Shown: one piece after another, positions 24,859 to 34,572 of the stretch
How positions within the stretch are numbered: position 1 is the first letter of the stretch
How the letters are laid out: every line of letters starts with the position of its first letter
Source: Dyella sp. SG609
GTDB taxonomy: Bacteria; Pseudomonadota; Gammaproteobacteria; Xanthomonadales; Rhodanobacteraceae
NCBI RefSeq assembly: GCF_012275375.1
Contig: NZ_JAAZQJ010000005.1
Coordinates: 124,001-188,000, forward strand
DNA: 64,000 bases
Reading direction: 5' to 3'
Made by a program: the position numbers and the translations under genes
The notes under the pieces: generated by a model
Told to the model about the DNA's origin: nothing
Seen by the model: the letters and a program-made list of their open reading frames with translations, nothing else
The model's database searches: none

Positions 24859-27800
24859 GTGACCCAGCCCATCCTCAGTCCCGAACTCCCGACCGGCGCG
24901 GAACCGGCCCGCGCGCGCATCACCGCCGCCTGGTTGCGCGACGAGACCGAAGCGGTCAACGACCTGCTCGTGCAGGCCAGCCTGCCGCCCACCGAGCGCG
25001 AAAAAGTCATCGACCTCGCCGCCGACCTGGTCACCCGTGTGCGCGCCCGCGCCAAGGACCAGAGCGCGGTCGAATCCTTCATGCGCCAGTACGACCTCTC
25101 CAGCGAGGAAGGCGTGCTGCTGATGTGCGTGGCCGAGGCCCTGCTGCGCATCCCCGACAAGGCCACCGCCGACAAGCTGATCCGCGACAAGCTGGGCGAC
25201 GCCAACTGGAAGAAGCACCTGGGCCAGAGCGAGTCGCTGTTCGTCAACGCCTCCACTTGGGGCCTGATGCTCACCGGCAAGCTGGTCAACCTGGCCGAGG
25301 ACACCCGCCACGACTTCACCGGCGCCCTGCGCCGCCTGGTCGGCCGCGCGGGCGAGCCGGCGATCCGCCTGGCCGTGCGCCAGGCCATGCGCATCATGGG
25401 CCACCAGTTCGTGATGGGCCGCACCATCAACGAGGCGCTGGACCGCTGCGCGCAGAAGGAATACGCGGTCTACCGCTATTCCTACGACATGCTCGGCGAA
25501 TCGGCGCTCACCAGCGAGACCGCCGAGCGCTATCAGCAGGACTACCGCAACGCCATCGCCGCCATCGGCGCGCGCGGCCCGTTTGCCAACCACACCGACG
25601 CGCCGTCGATCTCGGTCAAGCTCTCGGCCCTGCATCCGCGCTACGAAGTGGCCAAGCGCGAGCTGGCCCGCCGGGACCTCACCGCCAAGCTGCTGGAACT
25701 CTCCCAGCTGGCCATGAAGCACGGCATCGCGCTGTCGGTGGACGCCGAAGAAGCCGACCGCCTGGAACTGTCGCTGGACATCCTCGGCGACGTCTTCGCG
25801 CATCCCTCGCTGGCCGGCTGGAACGGTCTCGGCATCGTGGTGCAGGCCTACTCCAAGCGCACCCCGTTCGTGATCGACTGGCTGATCGAGACCGCCCGCG
25901 GCTCCGGCCGCCGCTGGTACGTGCGCCTGGTCAAGGGCGCCTACTGGGACGCCGAGGTGAAGCGCGCGCAGGAGAACGGCCTGCCGGGCTATCCGGTGTA
26001 TACGCGCAAGCCCAATACGGACGTGTCGTACCTGGCCTGCGCGCGCAAGCTGTTCGATGCCGGCGTGGAACTGATCTATCCGCAGTTCGCCACGCACAAC
26101 GCGCACAGCATCGCCGCCATCCATCACCTGTCCAAGGGCCGCCCGTACGAGTACCAGCGCCTGCACGGCATGGGCACCGATCTGTATGCCGAAGTGATCG
26201 GTGCACAGAACCTCAACGTGCCCTGCCGCGTCTACGCGCCGGTCGGCACCCACGAGGACCTGCTGCCCTACCTGGTGCGCCGCCTGCTGGAGAACGGCGC
26301 CAACACCAGCTTCGTCAACCGCGTGGTGGACGAAAGCCTGCCGGTGCGCGAGCTGGTGGCCGATCCCTGCGAAACGGTGCGCTCGTTCGCATCCATTCCC
26401 CACCCGCGCATTCCGCTGCCGGTGAATCTTTACGGTGAACTTCGGAAGAATTCCATGGGCGTCAACTTCTCCAACGACAACGAACTGAAGGCCCTGGCCG
26501 AGACGGTCAACGCCAAGTCGGGCCCGTGGACCGCCGCGCCGCTGGTCCCGGGCGCCACCAGCGCCGGCCCCACCGTGCAGGTGACCAACCCGGCCGACCG
26601 CCGCCAGGTGGTGGGCAGCTACGTCAGCGCCGACAGCGCCACGGTGGAGAAGGCCCTGGCCAATGCCGTCGCCGCGCAGCACGGCTGGGACCGCCTGCCG
26701 GCCGCCAGCCGCGCCGCCATCCTGGAGCACGCCGCCGAGCAGCTCGAAGCGCGCCGCGGCGAGTTCATCGCCCTGTGCGTGCGCGAAGCCGGCAAGGGCC
26801 TGCCCGACGCCATCGCCGAAATCCGCGAGGCCGCCGACTTCCTGCGCTACTACGCCACCATGGCGCGCCGCTACTTCGGCCAGCCCGAGCAGCTGCCCGG
26901 CCCCACCGGCGAAAGCAACCAGCTGTTCTTGAACGGCCGCGGCGTATTCGTCTGCATCAGCCCGTGGAACTTCCCGCTGGCCATCTTCCTGGGCCAGGTC
27001 GCCGCCGCGCTCGCCGCCGGCAACAGCGTGATCGCCAAGCCCGCCGAGCAGACCAGCCTGATCGGCCATGCCGCCGTGCAGCTGCTGCACGAAGCCGGCG
27101 TGCCGGCCGACGTGCTGCAGTACCTGCCGGGCGACGGCGCCACCGTCGGCGCCGCGCTCACCCGCGACCCGCGCGTGGCCGGCGTGGCCTTCACCGGTTC
27201 CACCGAAACCGCCTGGGCGATCAACCGCGCCCTGGCCGCGCGCAACGCGCCGATCGCCGCGCTGATCGCCGAGACCGGCGGCCAGAACGCGATGATCGCC
27301 GACTCCTCCGCTCTGCCCGAGCAGATCGTCAAGGACGCCATCTCCTCCGCCTTCCAGTCCGCCGGCCAGCGCTGCTCCGCCGCGCGCGTGCTCTACGTGC
27401 AGGAAGACATCGCCGACAAGGTCTGCGCCATGCTGGCCGGCGCCATGGCCGAGCTGAAGGTGGGCGACCCCTCGCAGCTTTCCACCGACGTGGGCCCGGT
27501 GATCGACGAGGACGCCAAGAAGATTTTGGTCGACCACGCCGCGCGCATGGACAAGGAAGCGAAGAAGATCGGCGAAGTCGCGCTCGACCCCGCCACCACC
27601 GCCAACGGCACCTTCTTCGCCCCGCGCGCCTATGAAATCCCCGGCCTGGCCACGCTCACCCGCGAAATCTTCGGCCCCGTGCTGCACGTGATCCGCTGGA
27701 AGGGCAGCGAGCTGGACAAGGTGGTCGACCAGATCAACGCCACCGGCTACGGCCTCACCCTGGGCATCCACAGCCGCATCGACGACACCGTGGAGTTCAT

Positions 27801-28014
27801 CCAGAGCCGCGCCCGCGTCGGCAACTGCTACGTCAACCGCAACCAGATCGGCGCGGTGGTCGGCGTGCAGCCCTTCGGCGGCGAAGGCCTGTCCGGCACC
27901 GGCCCGAAGGCCGGCGGCCCGCACTACCTGTTCCGCTTCGCGGGCGAGCGCACGCTCACCATCAACACCACGGCGGCGGGCGGCAATGCGTCGCTGCTGA
28001 CGATCGGCGAGTAA
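24859..28014 (+). CDS. putA: Bifunctional proline dehydrogenase / P5C dehydrogenase PutA
   Basis: 1051 residues. Oxidises proline to glutamate in two steps (FAD-linked proline dehydrogenase, then NAD-linked glutamate-semialdehyde dehydrogenase) with substrate channelling. No N-terminal ribbon-helix-helix DNA-binding domain is present, so it should not repress its own promoter. Seen: the PRODH arm and barrel (about 30-460; RLVKGAYWDAEVKRAQ) and the ALDH domain (about 530-1010) with catalytic Glu805 (IAETGGQN) and Cys839 (AGQRCSAAR). I chose the GTG at 24859; a TACAAT -10-like box lies at 24814-24819. Short-form PutA: no long C-terminal extension is visible. Confidence 0.95.
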   Translation: MTQPILSPELPTGAEPARARITAAWLRDETEAVNDLLVQASLPPTEREKVIDLAADLVTRVRARAKDQSAVESFMRQYDLSSEEGVLLMCVAEALLRIPDKATADKLIRDKLGDANWKKHLGQSESLFVNASTWGLMLTGKLVNLAEDTRHDFTGALRRLVGRAGEPAIRLAVRQAMRIMGHQFVMGRTINEALDRCAQKEYAVYRYSYDMLGESALTSETAERYQQDYRNAIAAIGARGPFANHTDAPSISVKLSALHPRYEVAKRELARRDLTAKLLELSQLAMKHGIALSVDAEEADRLELSLDILGDVFAHPSLAGWNGLGIVVQAYSKRTPFVIDWLIETARGSGRRWYVRLVKGAYWDAEVKRAQENGLPGYPVYTRKPNTDVSYLACARKLFDAGVELIYPQFATHNAHSIAAIHHLSKGRPYEYQRLHGMGTDLYAEVIGAQNLNVPCRVYAPVGTHEDLLPYLVRRLLENGANTSFVNRVVDESLPVRELVADPCETVRSFASIPHPRIPLPVNLYGELRKNSMGVNFSNDNELKALAETVNAKSGPWTAAPLVPGATSAGPTVQVTNPADRRQVVGSYVSADSATVEKALANAVAAQHGWDRLPAASRAAILEHAAEQLEARRGEFIALCVREAGKGLPDAIAEIREAADFLRYYATMARRYFGQPEQLPGPTGESNQLFLNGRGVFVCISPWNFPLAIFLGQVAAALAAGNSVIAKPAEQTSLIGHAAVQLLHEAGVPADVLQYLPGDGATVGAALTRDPRVAGVAFTGSTETAWAINRALAARNAPIAALIAETGGQNAMIADSSALPEQIVKDAISSAFQSAGQRCSAARVLYVQEDIADKVCAMLAGAMAELKVGDPSQLSTDVGPVIDEDAKKILVDHAARMDKEAKKIGEVALDPATTANGTFFAPRAYEIPGLATLTREIFGPVLHVIRWKGSELDKVVDQINATGYGLTLGIHSRIDDTVEFIQSRARVGNCYVNRNQIGAVVGVQPFGGEGLSGTGPKAGGPHYLFRFAGERTLTINTTAAGGNASLLTIGE

Positions 28015-28043
28015 CACATGCGATGGCCTGACGCAGGGATGCG

Positions 28044-29420
28044 TCAGGTGTCGTCGTCGCTGCTGTCGGAGAAATGCGGGTCCTTGCCAGGATAGAAGCC
28101 CGCCGGCGGACGGGCTCGGGTAAAGCTCCCCTTGCCCAGGGCACGCCGCGCGGTATTCGGAGTTTCCGCCATCAGAAAACGCGGCGGTTGCCGCTCGTCG
28201 CCCACGAAGCCTTCGTGGAACGACAAGTCGCCGGCTTCCACCGCGCGCAGCACGGAACGCCCGTGCTTGCTCGAACCGCCCACGCGCTCCGGCTCCGAGA
28301 TCGTCATGATCGCCATGAACTTGGCGGCTGCATTCGACTGCCGTCCATCGGCGATCGCTCCGTCAGCCGGCCGCTTGCCGGTCTTGATCGCACCCAGCAG
28401 TTCGCGCGCCACCGCCTGCTCTCGCGCCTTGCGCCCGCCCGCGGCCGTATCGCCGACGAAGGCGTCGACCAGCTCCGAATATTTATGGCCCACCGAGGCG
28501 TTGCCATAATCCTCCTTGGTCGTGCTGATCTTCGGCCCGCGGTCGCGCGTCGGAAACTTGGAAAGGGTGACCGGGCCATAGGGCGTGTCCACGGAAACGG
28601 ACGCCTTGTTCTCACTGTTGCGCCACGCCCTGCGCATGTTGCGTGCCTGGCGCTCGAACGCGTGCACGGATTTGCCGATCGTCCCGGCGCCGGCGCGGGC
28701 CTCATCGCGTTCCGCGGCGTTCCGATAACGCCCACCGGTGCTGCGCGGCGCGAAAGTGGCCACCACCGGATCGAGCGGACGCTTGGGCAGCTTGCGCCGC
28801 GTAGCCGGCAGCTTTGCCGCCGGCGGCACGCCGCCGTCAGCGGCGGCCGCCGGCTTCCTCGACCCAGCCCGCCAAGGGGACAGCTTCCTGGCAACCTTCT
28901 TGGTGGCCTTCTTGCTCGCCGCCGCCATGCTCGAATTGACCGTCGGCACCATGGTCGATGCCTTCTTGGTCGTCGGCAGCATCAAGGACAGCTCGTCCGG
29001 CTTGCGCTTGACCACCGACGCCGCCGGCGTCGATGAACTGGACGAGGACGCCGGCTGCGCGGCGGTCGGCTTGCGCGGAATCTTGCGGGTGAACATCGGC
29101 TTTGCGGCTGCAACTGCGCCCGGCGGCGTTGCGGCTGCCGTTGCCGTTACCGGTGCGAGGGTTGGCTTTGCCGCCGGCGGGCTGTGGAGCTTCGTGATCG
29201 TTTGCGCCGCCGCGGCCCGCGTTGCCGCCGCCGACGCGGATACCTTGGCCATCGGCTTCACGGCGACCGGCGGCGCCAGCACCGCCGGCTTCCTCACCCC
29301 GCTCTTCAAAGGGCCGAGCTTGACCAACTCGGACTTTCTAGCCCAGTCCGGAGCCGCGCGCAGGCCTCCCTTCTGCATGGACGAAAGCGCCTTGCCCTGC
29401 CGATCGACGCGCTTGCCCAA
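28044..29420 (-). CDS. Unrecognised Lys/Ala/Pro-rich protein with a C-terminal globular part
   Basis: 458 residues, starting at a TTG at 29420 that has a near-perfect GGAGGA ribosome site 6 bases before it; an internal ATG at 29378 lacks one. Residues ~1-230 are low complexity (Ala, Pro, Lys, Ser; histone-H1-like blocks such as KKATKKVARK and a run of Ser). Residues ~235-458 look globular (ARNMRRAWRNSENKASVSV, FMAIMTISEPERV, ETPNTARRALGKGSF) and end in the acidic tail FSDSSDDDT. No signal peptide or membrane helix. A disordered N-terminus before a compact C-terminal domain is common in secreted effectors, but also in nucleoid proteins; I cannot assign it. It converges on putA with a 29-base gap. 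Confidence 0.6.
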   Translation of the reverse strand: MGKRVDRQGKALSSMQKGGLRAAPDWARKSELVKLGPLKSGVRKPAVLAPPVAVKPMAKVSASAAATRAAAAQTITKLHSPPAAKPTLAPVTATAAATPPGAVAAAKPMFTRKIPRKPTAAQPASSSSSSTPAASVVKRKPDELSLMLPTTKKASTMVPTVNSSMAAASKKATKKVARKLSPWRAGSRKPAAAADGGVPPAAKLPATRRKLPKRPLDPVVATFAPRSTGGRYRNAAERDEARAGAGTIGKSVHAFERQARNMRRAWRNSENKASVSVDTPYGPVTLSKFPTRDRGPKISTTKEDYGNASVGHKYSELVDAFVGDTAAGGRKAREQAVARELLGAIKTGKRPADGAIADGRQSNAAAKFMAIMTISEPERVGGSSKHGRSVLRAVEAGDLSFHEGFVGDERQPPRFLMAETPNTARRALGKGSFTRARPPAGFYPGKDPHFSDSSDDDT

Positions 29421-29486
29421 GACGCTTCCTCCCTGATGCGCGATGCAGTTGTCAGCGTGTCTTCAAACGCGGATCGCGCGCGCTCG

Positions 29487-30302
29487 TCAATAAGGCGCCT
29501 GCTCAATCAAAGCATGTTCCGCCGCGCACTGCCCGCCGTCCACCGGTGTGCCCGCCGCACGCAACGCCGCCAGTTCTTCCCGCGCCGCCACCATATCCGC
29601 CTGAAACGCCGGCTCCGCATGCAGCCGCGCCACGATGGCCGAGCCATTGATCTGGCCGGCCTGGATCGCGCTCAAGTTATGCGCCCCGCACACCACGCGG
29701 CTGTCCGCGAAGGAGCGGGCGCGCAGCAGCACGTCGTTGGCGCGGTCCGGCGCCAGCTCGGTGAGAATCAGGCCCACCGTCCAGCCCCAGGTGGCATGCC
29801 CGGACGGATAGTCGAAGCTGCGGCGCAGGCGGTCCTTGGATTGGCAGACGGCGCCTTCGTCGATCAGGAACGGGCGCTGGCGCTGGTTGGCTTGCTTGGC
29901 CGGGTCGGTGACGCGGACGCCATCCTCGTCCACCCGCTTGAGCAAGGCAGCCAGACGCGGCAGGCGCGCGGGGTCCATCGTCACGCCCATCGCGCAGCTG
30001 AAGTCGCGCAGCATGTCGGGCACTTCGAGGTTGACGTCGCTGGTGGCCAACGCCCAGCGCGGCGTGCCTTCCAGCTTGCGGGTGTCGCGGAATACCTGGC
30101 GGTCCGCCTCGTAGCGCGCGGAGCCGGCTTTCGGCGCGGCGGGCAGCACCTCGGCCATGTGCAGGGCGGCAGGGTCGGCGAGATAGCCCTTTGCTGCTTG
30201 CGCGGCAGGCATGGGGGTCTTCGCGGCGGGCGCGGCGCAACCGGCCAGCGCGGCGGCGAACAGCCACGCGGCGTGGCGGGCATGGAAGTGGGACGGGCGC
30301 AT
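29487..30302 (-). CDS. PhoN-like (PAP2-superfamily) exported lipoprotein, catalytic Asp missing
   Basis: 271 residues with a lipoprotein signal (LAGCAAP). Motifs of class A bacterial acid phosphatases: QRQRPFL (Arg-Pro of motif 1), YPSGHATWGW (motif 2, His169) and SRVVCGAHNLSAIQAG (motif 3, His208). In active enzymes motif 3 reads H-x3-D, the Asp polarising the nucleophile His; here that position is Ala212. It may therefore be inactive, altered, or rely on another acid. The ATG at 30302 is chosen because the lipoprotein signal follows. It diverges from the AraC-type regulator gene. Confidence 0.8.
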   Translation of the reverse strand: MRPSHFHARHAAWLFAAALAGCAAPAAKTPMPAAQAAKGYLADPAALHMAEVLPAAPKAGSARYEADRQVFRDTRKLEGTPRWALATSDVNLEVPDMLRDFSCAMGVTMDPARLPRLAALLKRVDEDGVRVTDPAKQANQRQRPFLIDEGAVCQSKDRLRRSFDYPSGHATWGWTVGLILTELAPDRANDVLLRARSFADSRVVCGAHNLSAIQAGQINGSAIVARLHAEPAFQADMVAAREELAALRAAGTPVDGGQCAAEHALIEQAPY

Positions 30303-30471
30303 GCTCGGCTCCGGCAGGGGCAAGCGCCCATCACACAGCGGTTCTTGTCCCATCACAATAGGCAGGCGGGCCAAAGGTTTGTGCATCGCGCAAGCACCGG
30401 CCTGCCGTGCGTGCTATAGAAACGCCTTCCGCGCCGGCCGCCGCCGGCAACCGTGGGGAGCACGAGGCACG

Positions 30472-31557
30472 ATGGCACGTCCCGCCACCCTGGCCGGCCT
30501 GGCGCCGTCCGCGGCGCATCCGCTGCTGGCGGACGACCCGCGCTACACGGCCGCCGAGTTCCCGCCGAACAAGCTGCTTTACCTGGCCCAGATGGCCGAC
30601 GCCCTGGGCGTGGACAGCCGTCCCTGGTTCGCCGGCCTGGCGCTCAGCCGCACCCAGATCGCCGACCCCGCGCTGCGCGTTTCCTACCGCCAGGCCAGCC
30701 TGTTCGCGCGCCGCGCCCTCCAGGCGCTGGACGTGCCCGACGCCGGCCTGCGCATCGGCCGCGAAGGCACCATCGGCGGCTTCGGCCTGTTGGGCCTTGC
30801 CATGATGACCTCGCGCACGCTGGGCGACGCCATGCTCGCCGGCATCGCCCACCACAAGATCTGCGGCTGCCTGCTGGAACTCAACTTCGAGCAGCTCAGC
30901 GAGCGCGAAGTGGCGCTGGTGGCGTGGCCGCGCTTCGGCGACACCGAATTGCTGCCGTTCTTCTGCGAGGAACTGTTCGCCAGCTGCCTGATGATTGCGC
31001 GCGAACTGGTCGGCCCCGAGTTGCGCCCGGTGCGCGCGGAGTTCGGCTATCCGCGCCCGGCGTACGCGCGCGCGTACGAAGAACTGTTCGAATGCGAAGT
31101 GCGCTTCGGCACGCCGCAATGCCGCCTGCTGATCGGCACGCCGTGGTTGGCGCGCCCGCTGCCCGGCCACAATCCGCTCACCGCGAAGCAGGCGCTCGCG
31201 CTGTGCGCGCAGCAGCTGACGCCCGATGGCGGCGAGCCGCACCAGGAAATCGTCGCCGCGGTGGAACGCCTGCTGCGCAGCCGCCTGCGCCAGCAGCCAC
31301 GTTTGCTGGACGTAGCGCGCACGCTCAACCTCAGCGAACGCTCGCTGCGCCGCAAGCTGGCCGAGAGCGGCCGCATCTTCCGCGAGATCCACGACCGCGT
31401 GCGCGCCGAACGCGCACTGGAACTGCTGCGCGCCGGCCAGTTGAGCGTGGCGGAGATCGGTTCGGAAATCGGCTTCAGCGACCCGCGCGAATTCAGGCGT
31501 GCGTTTAAACGCTGGACCGGCATGCCGCCGCAGAACGCACGCCACGCCGGCGACTGA
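30472..31557 (+). CDS. AraC-family transcriptional regulator
   Basis: 361 residues. The N-terminal ~220 residues match the ligand-binding domain found in OruR/ArgR-type AraC regulators (VSYRQASLFARRALQAL, FGLLGLAMMTSRTLGDA); the C-terminal ~100 hold two helix-turn-helix units (LLDVARTLNLSERSLRRKL and VAEIGSEIGFSDPREFRRAF). Probably activates a nearby catabolic or secreted-enzyme gene; the downstream esterase gene on the same strand is a candidate target, by inference only. Start ATG at 30472, with GAGGCA upstream as a weak ribosome site. Confidence 0.88.
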   Translation: MARPATLAGLAPSAAHPLLADDPRYTAAEFPPNKLLYLAQMADALGVDSRPWFAGLALSRTQIADPALRVSYRQASLFARRALQALDVPDAGLRIGREGTIGGFGLLGLAMMTSRTLGDAMLAGIAHHKICGCLLELNFEQLSEREVALVAWPRFGDTELLPFFCEELFASCLMIARELVGPELRPVRAEFGYPRPAYARAYEELFECEVRFGTPQCRLLIGTPWLARPLPGHNPLTAKQALALCAQQLTPDGGEPHQEIVAAVERLLRSRLRQQPRLLDVARTLNLSERSLRRKLAESGRIFREIHDRVRAERALELLRAGQLSVAEIGSEIGFSDPREFRRAFKRWTGMPPQNARHAGD

Positions 31558-31763
31558 GCTGCGCGGGGGGGCAAGCCGGACAAGTGCGGGGGGCAATGCA
31601 GCCGACCTGCCCGGTTTTCACGCAATCTTGCTTGTGGCGTGCCGCCGCAAGGCGTCTGCTCCGTCGATCGGGCCAGGGGAGCATGGCCCGTACCGGTGAA
31701 CCACCGGGCATTACGCGATCGTGACCCACGTATCTCGTGCCGATTGGATTCGGAGGAGCCGAC

Positions 31764-33218
31764 ATGTCCCTACGCCGCACATCCTTGGCTGCCCTGCTGG
31801 GCGGCTTTCTGCTTTGCAATGCCGCGCCCGTGCTGCACGCCGAAGAAGGCGATTACACGCCGCTGCAGGTGCTGCTCAATCTGATCAGCCCGCCGAAGGC
31901 CGATCATCCGGTGACGCCGGATCAGCGATTGGGGCCTTACCCGTTATTGAGCAACCCGGCGGGTTTTGCCGATGGCTTCAAGCCCGGTGCTTTTGATCAA
32001 TGGCAGACCATTCAACTGGCGCCGGAAACCGGGGCGATCTGCGGCAATGGTTCGCCGTATAAATTCTTCCTGCTGCGCAGTGCGCAGACCACCAATACCG
32101 TGGTCTATATGGAAGGCGGCGGCGCATGCTGGGATTACGGCAGTTGCACCGGCCAGTCGGGTATTCGCGGTGCGCGCAACCCTAATGGCATTCCCGATAA
32201 CTACATGACCATCAATAACCCGGGCGCGCTGCTGGTCAGCCCGTTCGTGGGGCGGCTCAATCTGCTGGATCTGGTGAATCTGCTCAATGGCGAGTCGCCG
32301 CAATTGCAGCCATTGAAGACGCAGCAGTGGAATATCGTCTATGCGCCGTATTGCACCGGCGACATCTATTCGGGCGACCGGGTGGCGGTGTATCCGGATC
32401 CGAGCGGGCAGCATGAGCCGTTGATCTGGCATCACAACGGCCTGCGCAATGAGCGCGCGATGCTGGCGTGGCTGAAGGATCATTTGCCGCGGCCCGGCCA
32501 GATGCTTTCCACCGGTTGCAGCGCTGGCGGCACCGGCAGCCTTACCAACTATGCGGCACGCCGCAAGGATATGGGTTCGCCGCGTTCGTTCCTGCTCGAT
32601 GATTCCGGGCCGATCTTCTCGGCACCGGCGGGCGGCAGTTCGACGGAGTATCCGTCCGCGCCGCTGTTCGCGCAGATCCGCCAGGCCTGGGGCCTGGATG
32701 CAGCGAACGGGCCGCTGAATACTCTGCAGCATTACCTGCCCACGTTCGATCGCAGCGATATGGGCAGCATCTATCCCGCGCTGTCCGCGGAGTTTCCGAA
32801 CGACCGCCTGGGCCATACGCATTTCTGGCAAGACCTCAATTACTCCAGCTATTCGTATGAGCGCTTCTATCCGGAAATCGCCAATGCGCCGGACGAGGCA
32901 ACCAAGGAGCGGCTGATTCACCAGCTGTGGGCGATCGACACCAGCCGGCTGCGCCAGACCACCGATGGCCTGAATAACTTCGGCGGTTATTTCCCGCAGT
33001 ATCGCTCGCTCAACGAGAGCCACTGCACCACCATCGTGGATCTGCGCAATGGCGATATCCAGGATCAGCATCTGGAGCTGATCGACTTTATCAACAACGT
33101 GCTGGATGGACAGGGGCGCGTACTGCACGCCTCGGAGGCCAGCGATGCGGCGGACCGGGCGAAGCCGGTGAATCCGCTGTATGTGCTGGTGAATCAGTTG
33201 CTCAGTAACGGGTTGTGA
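31764..33218 (+). CDS. Secreted pectinacetylesterase-family hydrolase
   Basis: 484 residues with a signal peptide (LAALLGGFLLCNAAPVLHA) and a strong GGAGGAG ribosome site before the ATG at 31764. Family motifs: YMEGGGACWDYGSC (oxyanion loop) and STGCSAGGTGS with the nucleophile Ser253; likely Asp in FLLDDSG and His near LNESHCTT. The fold is alpha/beta hydrolase; members remove acyl groups from polysaccharides or act as general esterases. It is followed 10 bases later by the small helical exported protein, suggesting a two-gene unit. Confidence 0.8.
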   Translation: MSLRRTSLAALLGGFLLCNAAPVLHAEEGDYTPLQVLLNLISPPKADHPVTPDQRLGPYPLLSNPAGFADGFKPGAFDQWQTIQLAPETGAICGNGSPYKFFLLRSAQTTNTVVYMEGGGACWDYGSCTGQSGIRGARNPNGIPDNYMTINNPGALLVSPFVGRLNLLDLVNLLNGESPQLQPLKTQQWNIVYAPYCTGDIYSGDRVAVYPDPSGQHEPLIWHHNGLRNERAMLAWLKDHLPRPGQMLSTGCSAGGTGSLTNYAARRKDMGSPRSFLLDDSGPIFSAPAGGSSTEYPSAPLFAQIRQAWGLDAANGPLNTLQHYLPTFDRSDMGSIYPALSAEFPNDRLGHTHFWQDLNYSSYSYERFYPEIANAPDEATKERLIHQLWAIDTSRLRQTTDGLNNFGGYFPQYRSLNESHCTTIVDLRNGDIQDQHLELIDFINNVLDGQGRVLHASEASDAADRAKPVNPLYVLVNQLLSNGL

Positions 33219-33228
33219 GGTGAGACGG

Positions 33229-33828
33229 ATGAAACCTGTGGTTGCCGTTGTGGCTGTGTGTGGCCTCGGCTTGGGCGGGCTTTGGCTTGCCTGGCCGGGG
33301 CCGCATCCGGCGGCACCGGTGCGTGCCGCTGCAACGGTAGCTGCGCCGCCACCGGTGGCGGCGATGGCGGACAGTGCGGTGGTACGCGAGTATCGGGAAC
33401 GCGAGCGTTTTGGCGACGACGTGCACGATTTCTTCGCTCGCGCACGTTCGCTGGATCCGGTGGCGCGCCAACGGCAGGCGGACACCTTGCGTGAGGAGTT
33501 GCGCCAGCGCGAGGCGGATCGTTCGATCAGCGCGGGCGAGTCGATGAACCTGCAGATCGCCCTGGTGCGGGTGACGGTGGACGATCCGCAGGAGCAGGCC
33601 GATGCGCTCAACGCGCTGGGCGAGCAGTTCCGCGCACAGGCGGATCAGGCGAACCAGGCGTGGTTGCAGCAGTTGGCGGCCGATGCGCAATTTCAGCGTT
33701 ACAAGCAGGATGAACGGCGGATCGTCGAGGCGGTGATGGCGATGCCGGTGATTCCTGGCGGCATGAGTCGCGATGCGTATCTACGTGAGCAGTTGCAGCA
33801 GGCGCGTGAGGCGGCGTATCGAAGATAG
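33229..33828 (+). CDS. Small exported helical protein, lipase-chaperone-like
   Basis: 199 residues: N-terminal membrane anchor (VVAVVAVCGLGLGGLWLAW), a Pro/Ala linker and about 140 residues of charged helix (REYRERERFGDDVHDFFARA, QQLAADAQFQRYKQDERRIV). An N-terminal anchor plus an extended helical array is the build of steric lipase chaperones (LifO family), which would fit the adjacent secreted esterase. The conserved LifO signature is not convincing, so this is a structural analogy. The 3' end of this gene recurs as decayed fragments at 36821 and 37701. Confidence 0.65.
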   Translation: MKPVVAVVAVCGLGLGGLWLAWPGPHPAAPVRAAATVAAPPPVAAMADSAVVREYRERERFGDDVHDFFARARSLDPVARQRQADTLREELRQREADRSISAGESMNLQIALVRVTVDDPQEQADALNALGEQFRAQADQANQAWLQQLAADAQFQRYKQDERRIVEAVMAMPVIPGGMSRDAYLREQLQQAREAAYRR

Positions 33829-33859
33829 AACCCACCCAGCTATCGCAGCCCCACAACAC

Positions 33860-34053
33860 CGTCATCCCGGCACAGGCCGGGATCCAGTAACGGGGCGCTA
33901 GATGGAGCGACGTGCTTCAAGGCCGCGCTGTTGACGCTACCGCGACAATCGAGCGCTGTCGCCACTGGATGATTCGCTTCGCTCACCCCTTCGGGGCCGC
34001 CCTACGGACGTTCTTCGCGCTGCGCGCTCGTCCGGCCTACGCCGGAATGACGG
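33860..34053. repeat. MITE-like element (R2 ends), copy A, interrupted
   Basis: Begins CGTCATCCCGGCACAGGCCG and ends GGCCTACGCCGGAATGACG, inverted relative to each other. The interior matches copy B at 38130 (GTAACGGGGCGC, GATGGAG, CTTCAA, TGTCGCCACTGGAT), but about 55 extra bases sit near the right end. No coding capacity. Confidence 0.75.
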
Positions 34054-34235
34054 CGCTACAAATCGGATTCTCCCTACAGACAACCCTAAATTGCTCTGCT
34101 AGCGTGTTTGCGTTGCCCGCGCTGTGGTTTCGATGCGCGTCGCGGGCAACCATGGCAGCAATGTCGTGAGAGCGCGGGCCAAGGGTGGTGAGACACCCCT
34201 GACCCGCTAACCATCACCAACCCCAGGAGTTGATC

Positions 34236-34337
34236 ATGGCTAAGCCAGATCATACGTCACTCGCGCGCTCGCTGATCCCCAAGGCGACACATCCTCCGAC
34301 TAATCGGGCCGTCCGCATCTACCGCGGGCACGGTTGA
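34236..34337 (+). CDS. Possible 33-residue small protein
   Basis: ATG at 34236 has an AGGAG ribosome site 6 bases upstream and an intact frame of 33 codons beginning MAKPDHTSLARSL; the product is basic with no membrane segment. It lies in the otherwise gene-free stretch 34054-34572. Only the ribosome site argues for it; it could also be the start of a decayed gene. Confidence 0.3.
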   Translation: MAKPDHTSLARSLIPKATHPPTNRAVRIYRGHG

Positions 34338-34572
34338 AGAACCGCGGCCTAAGAGTTTTCGCAGGTAATAAATCCTAGCCGCGAAACCCGGCGCGTTGCC
34401 TCGTGCAACGGCGAAAGCGACCGAAGCCGCAACCCACTTCATCAATCAAGCCGCCCGGCGCCTGCCTTCCAGGCCGTCGGTCAATCCCGAGTCCGTATGG
34501 TCGCGGCACGCCGTGCTGTTCTGGCGACGTGCCGTTCTCGGAACGGGAGCGGCGTATAGCAAGGAGCTGCTT

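Noticed and set aside
24469-28017. 1182-codon minus-strand frame opposite putA
   Set aside because: putA has full motifs in its own frame; the antisense product is His/Val/Ala-rich low complexity.
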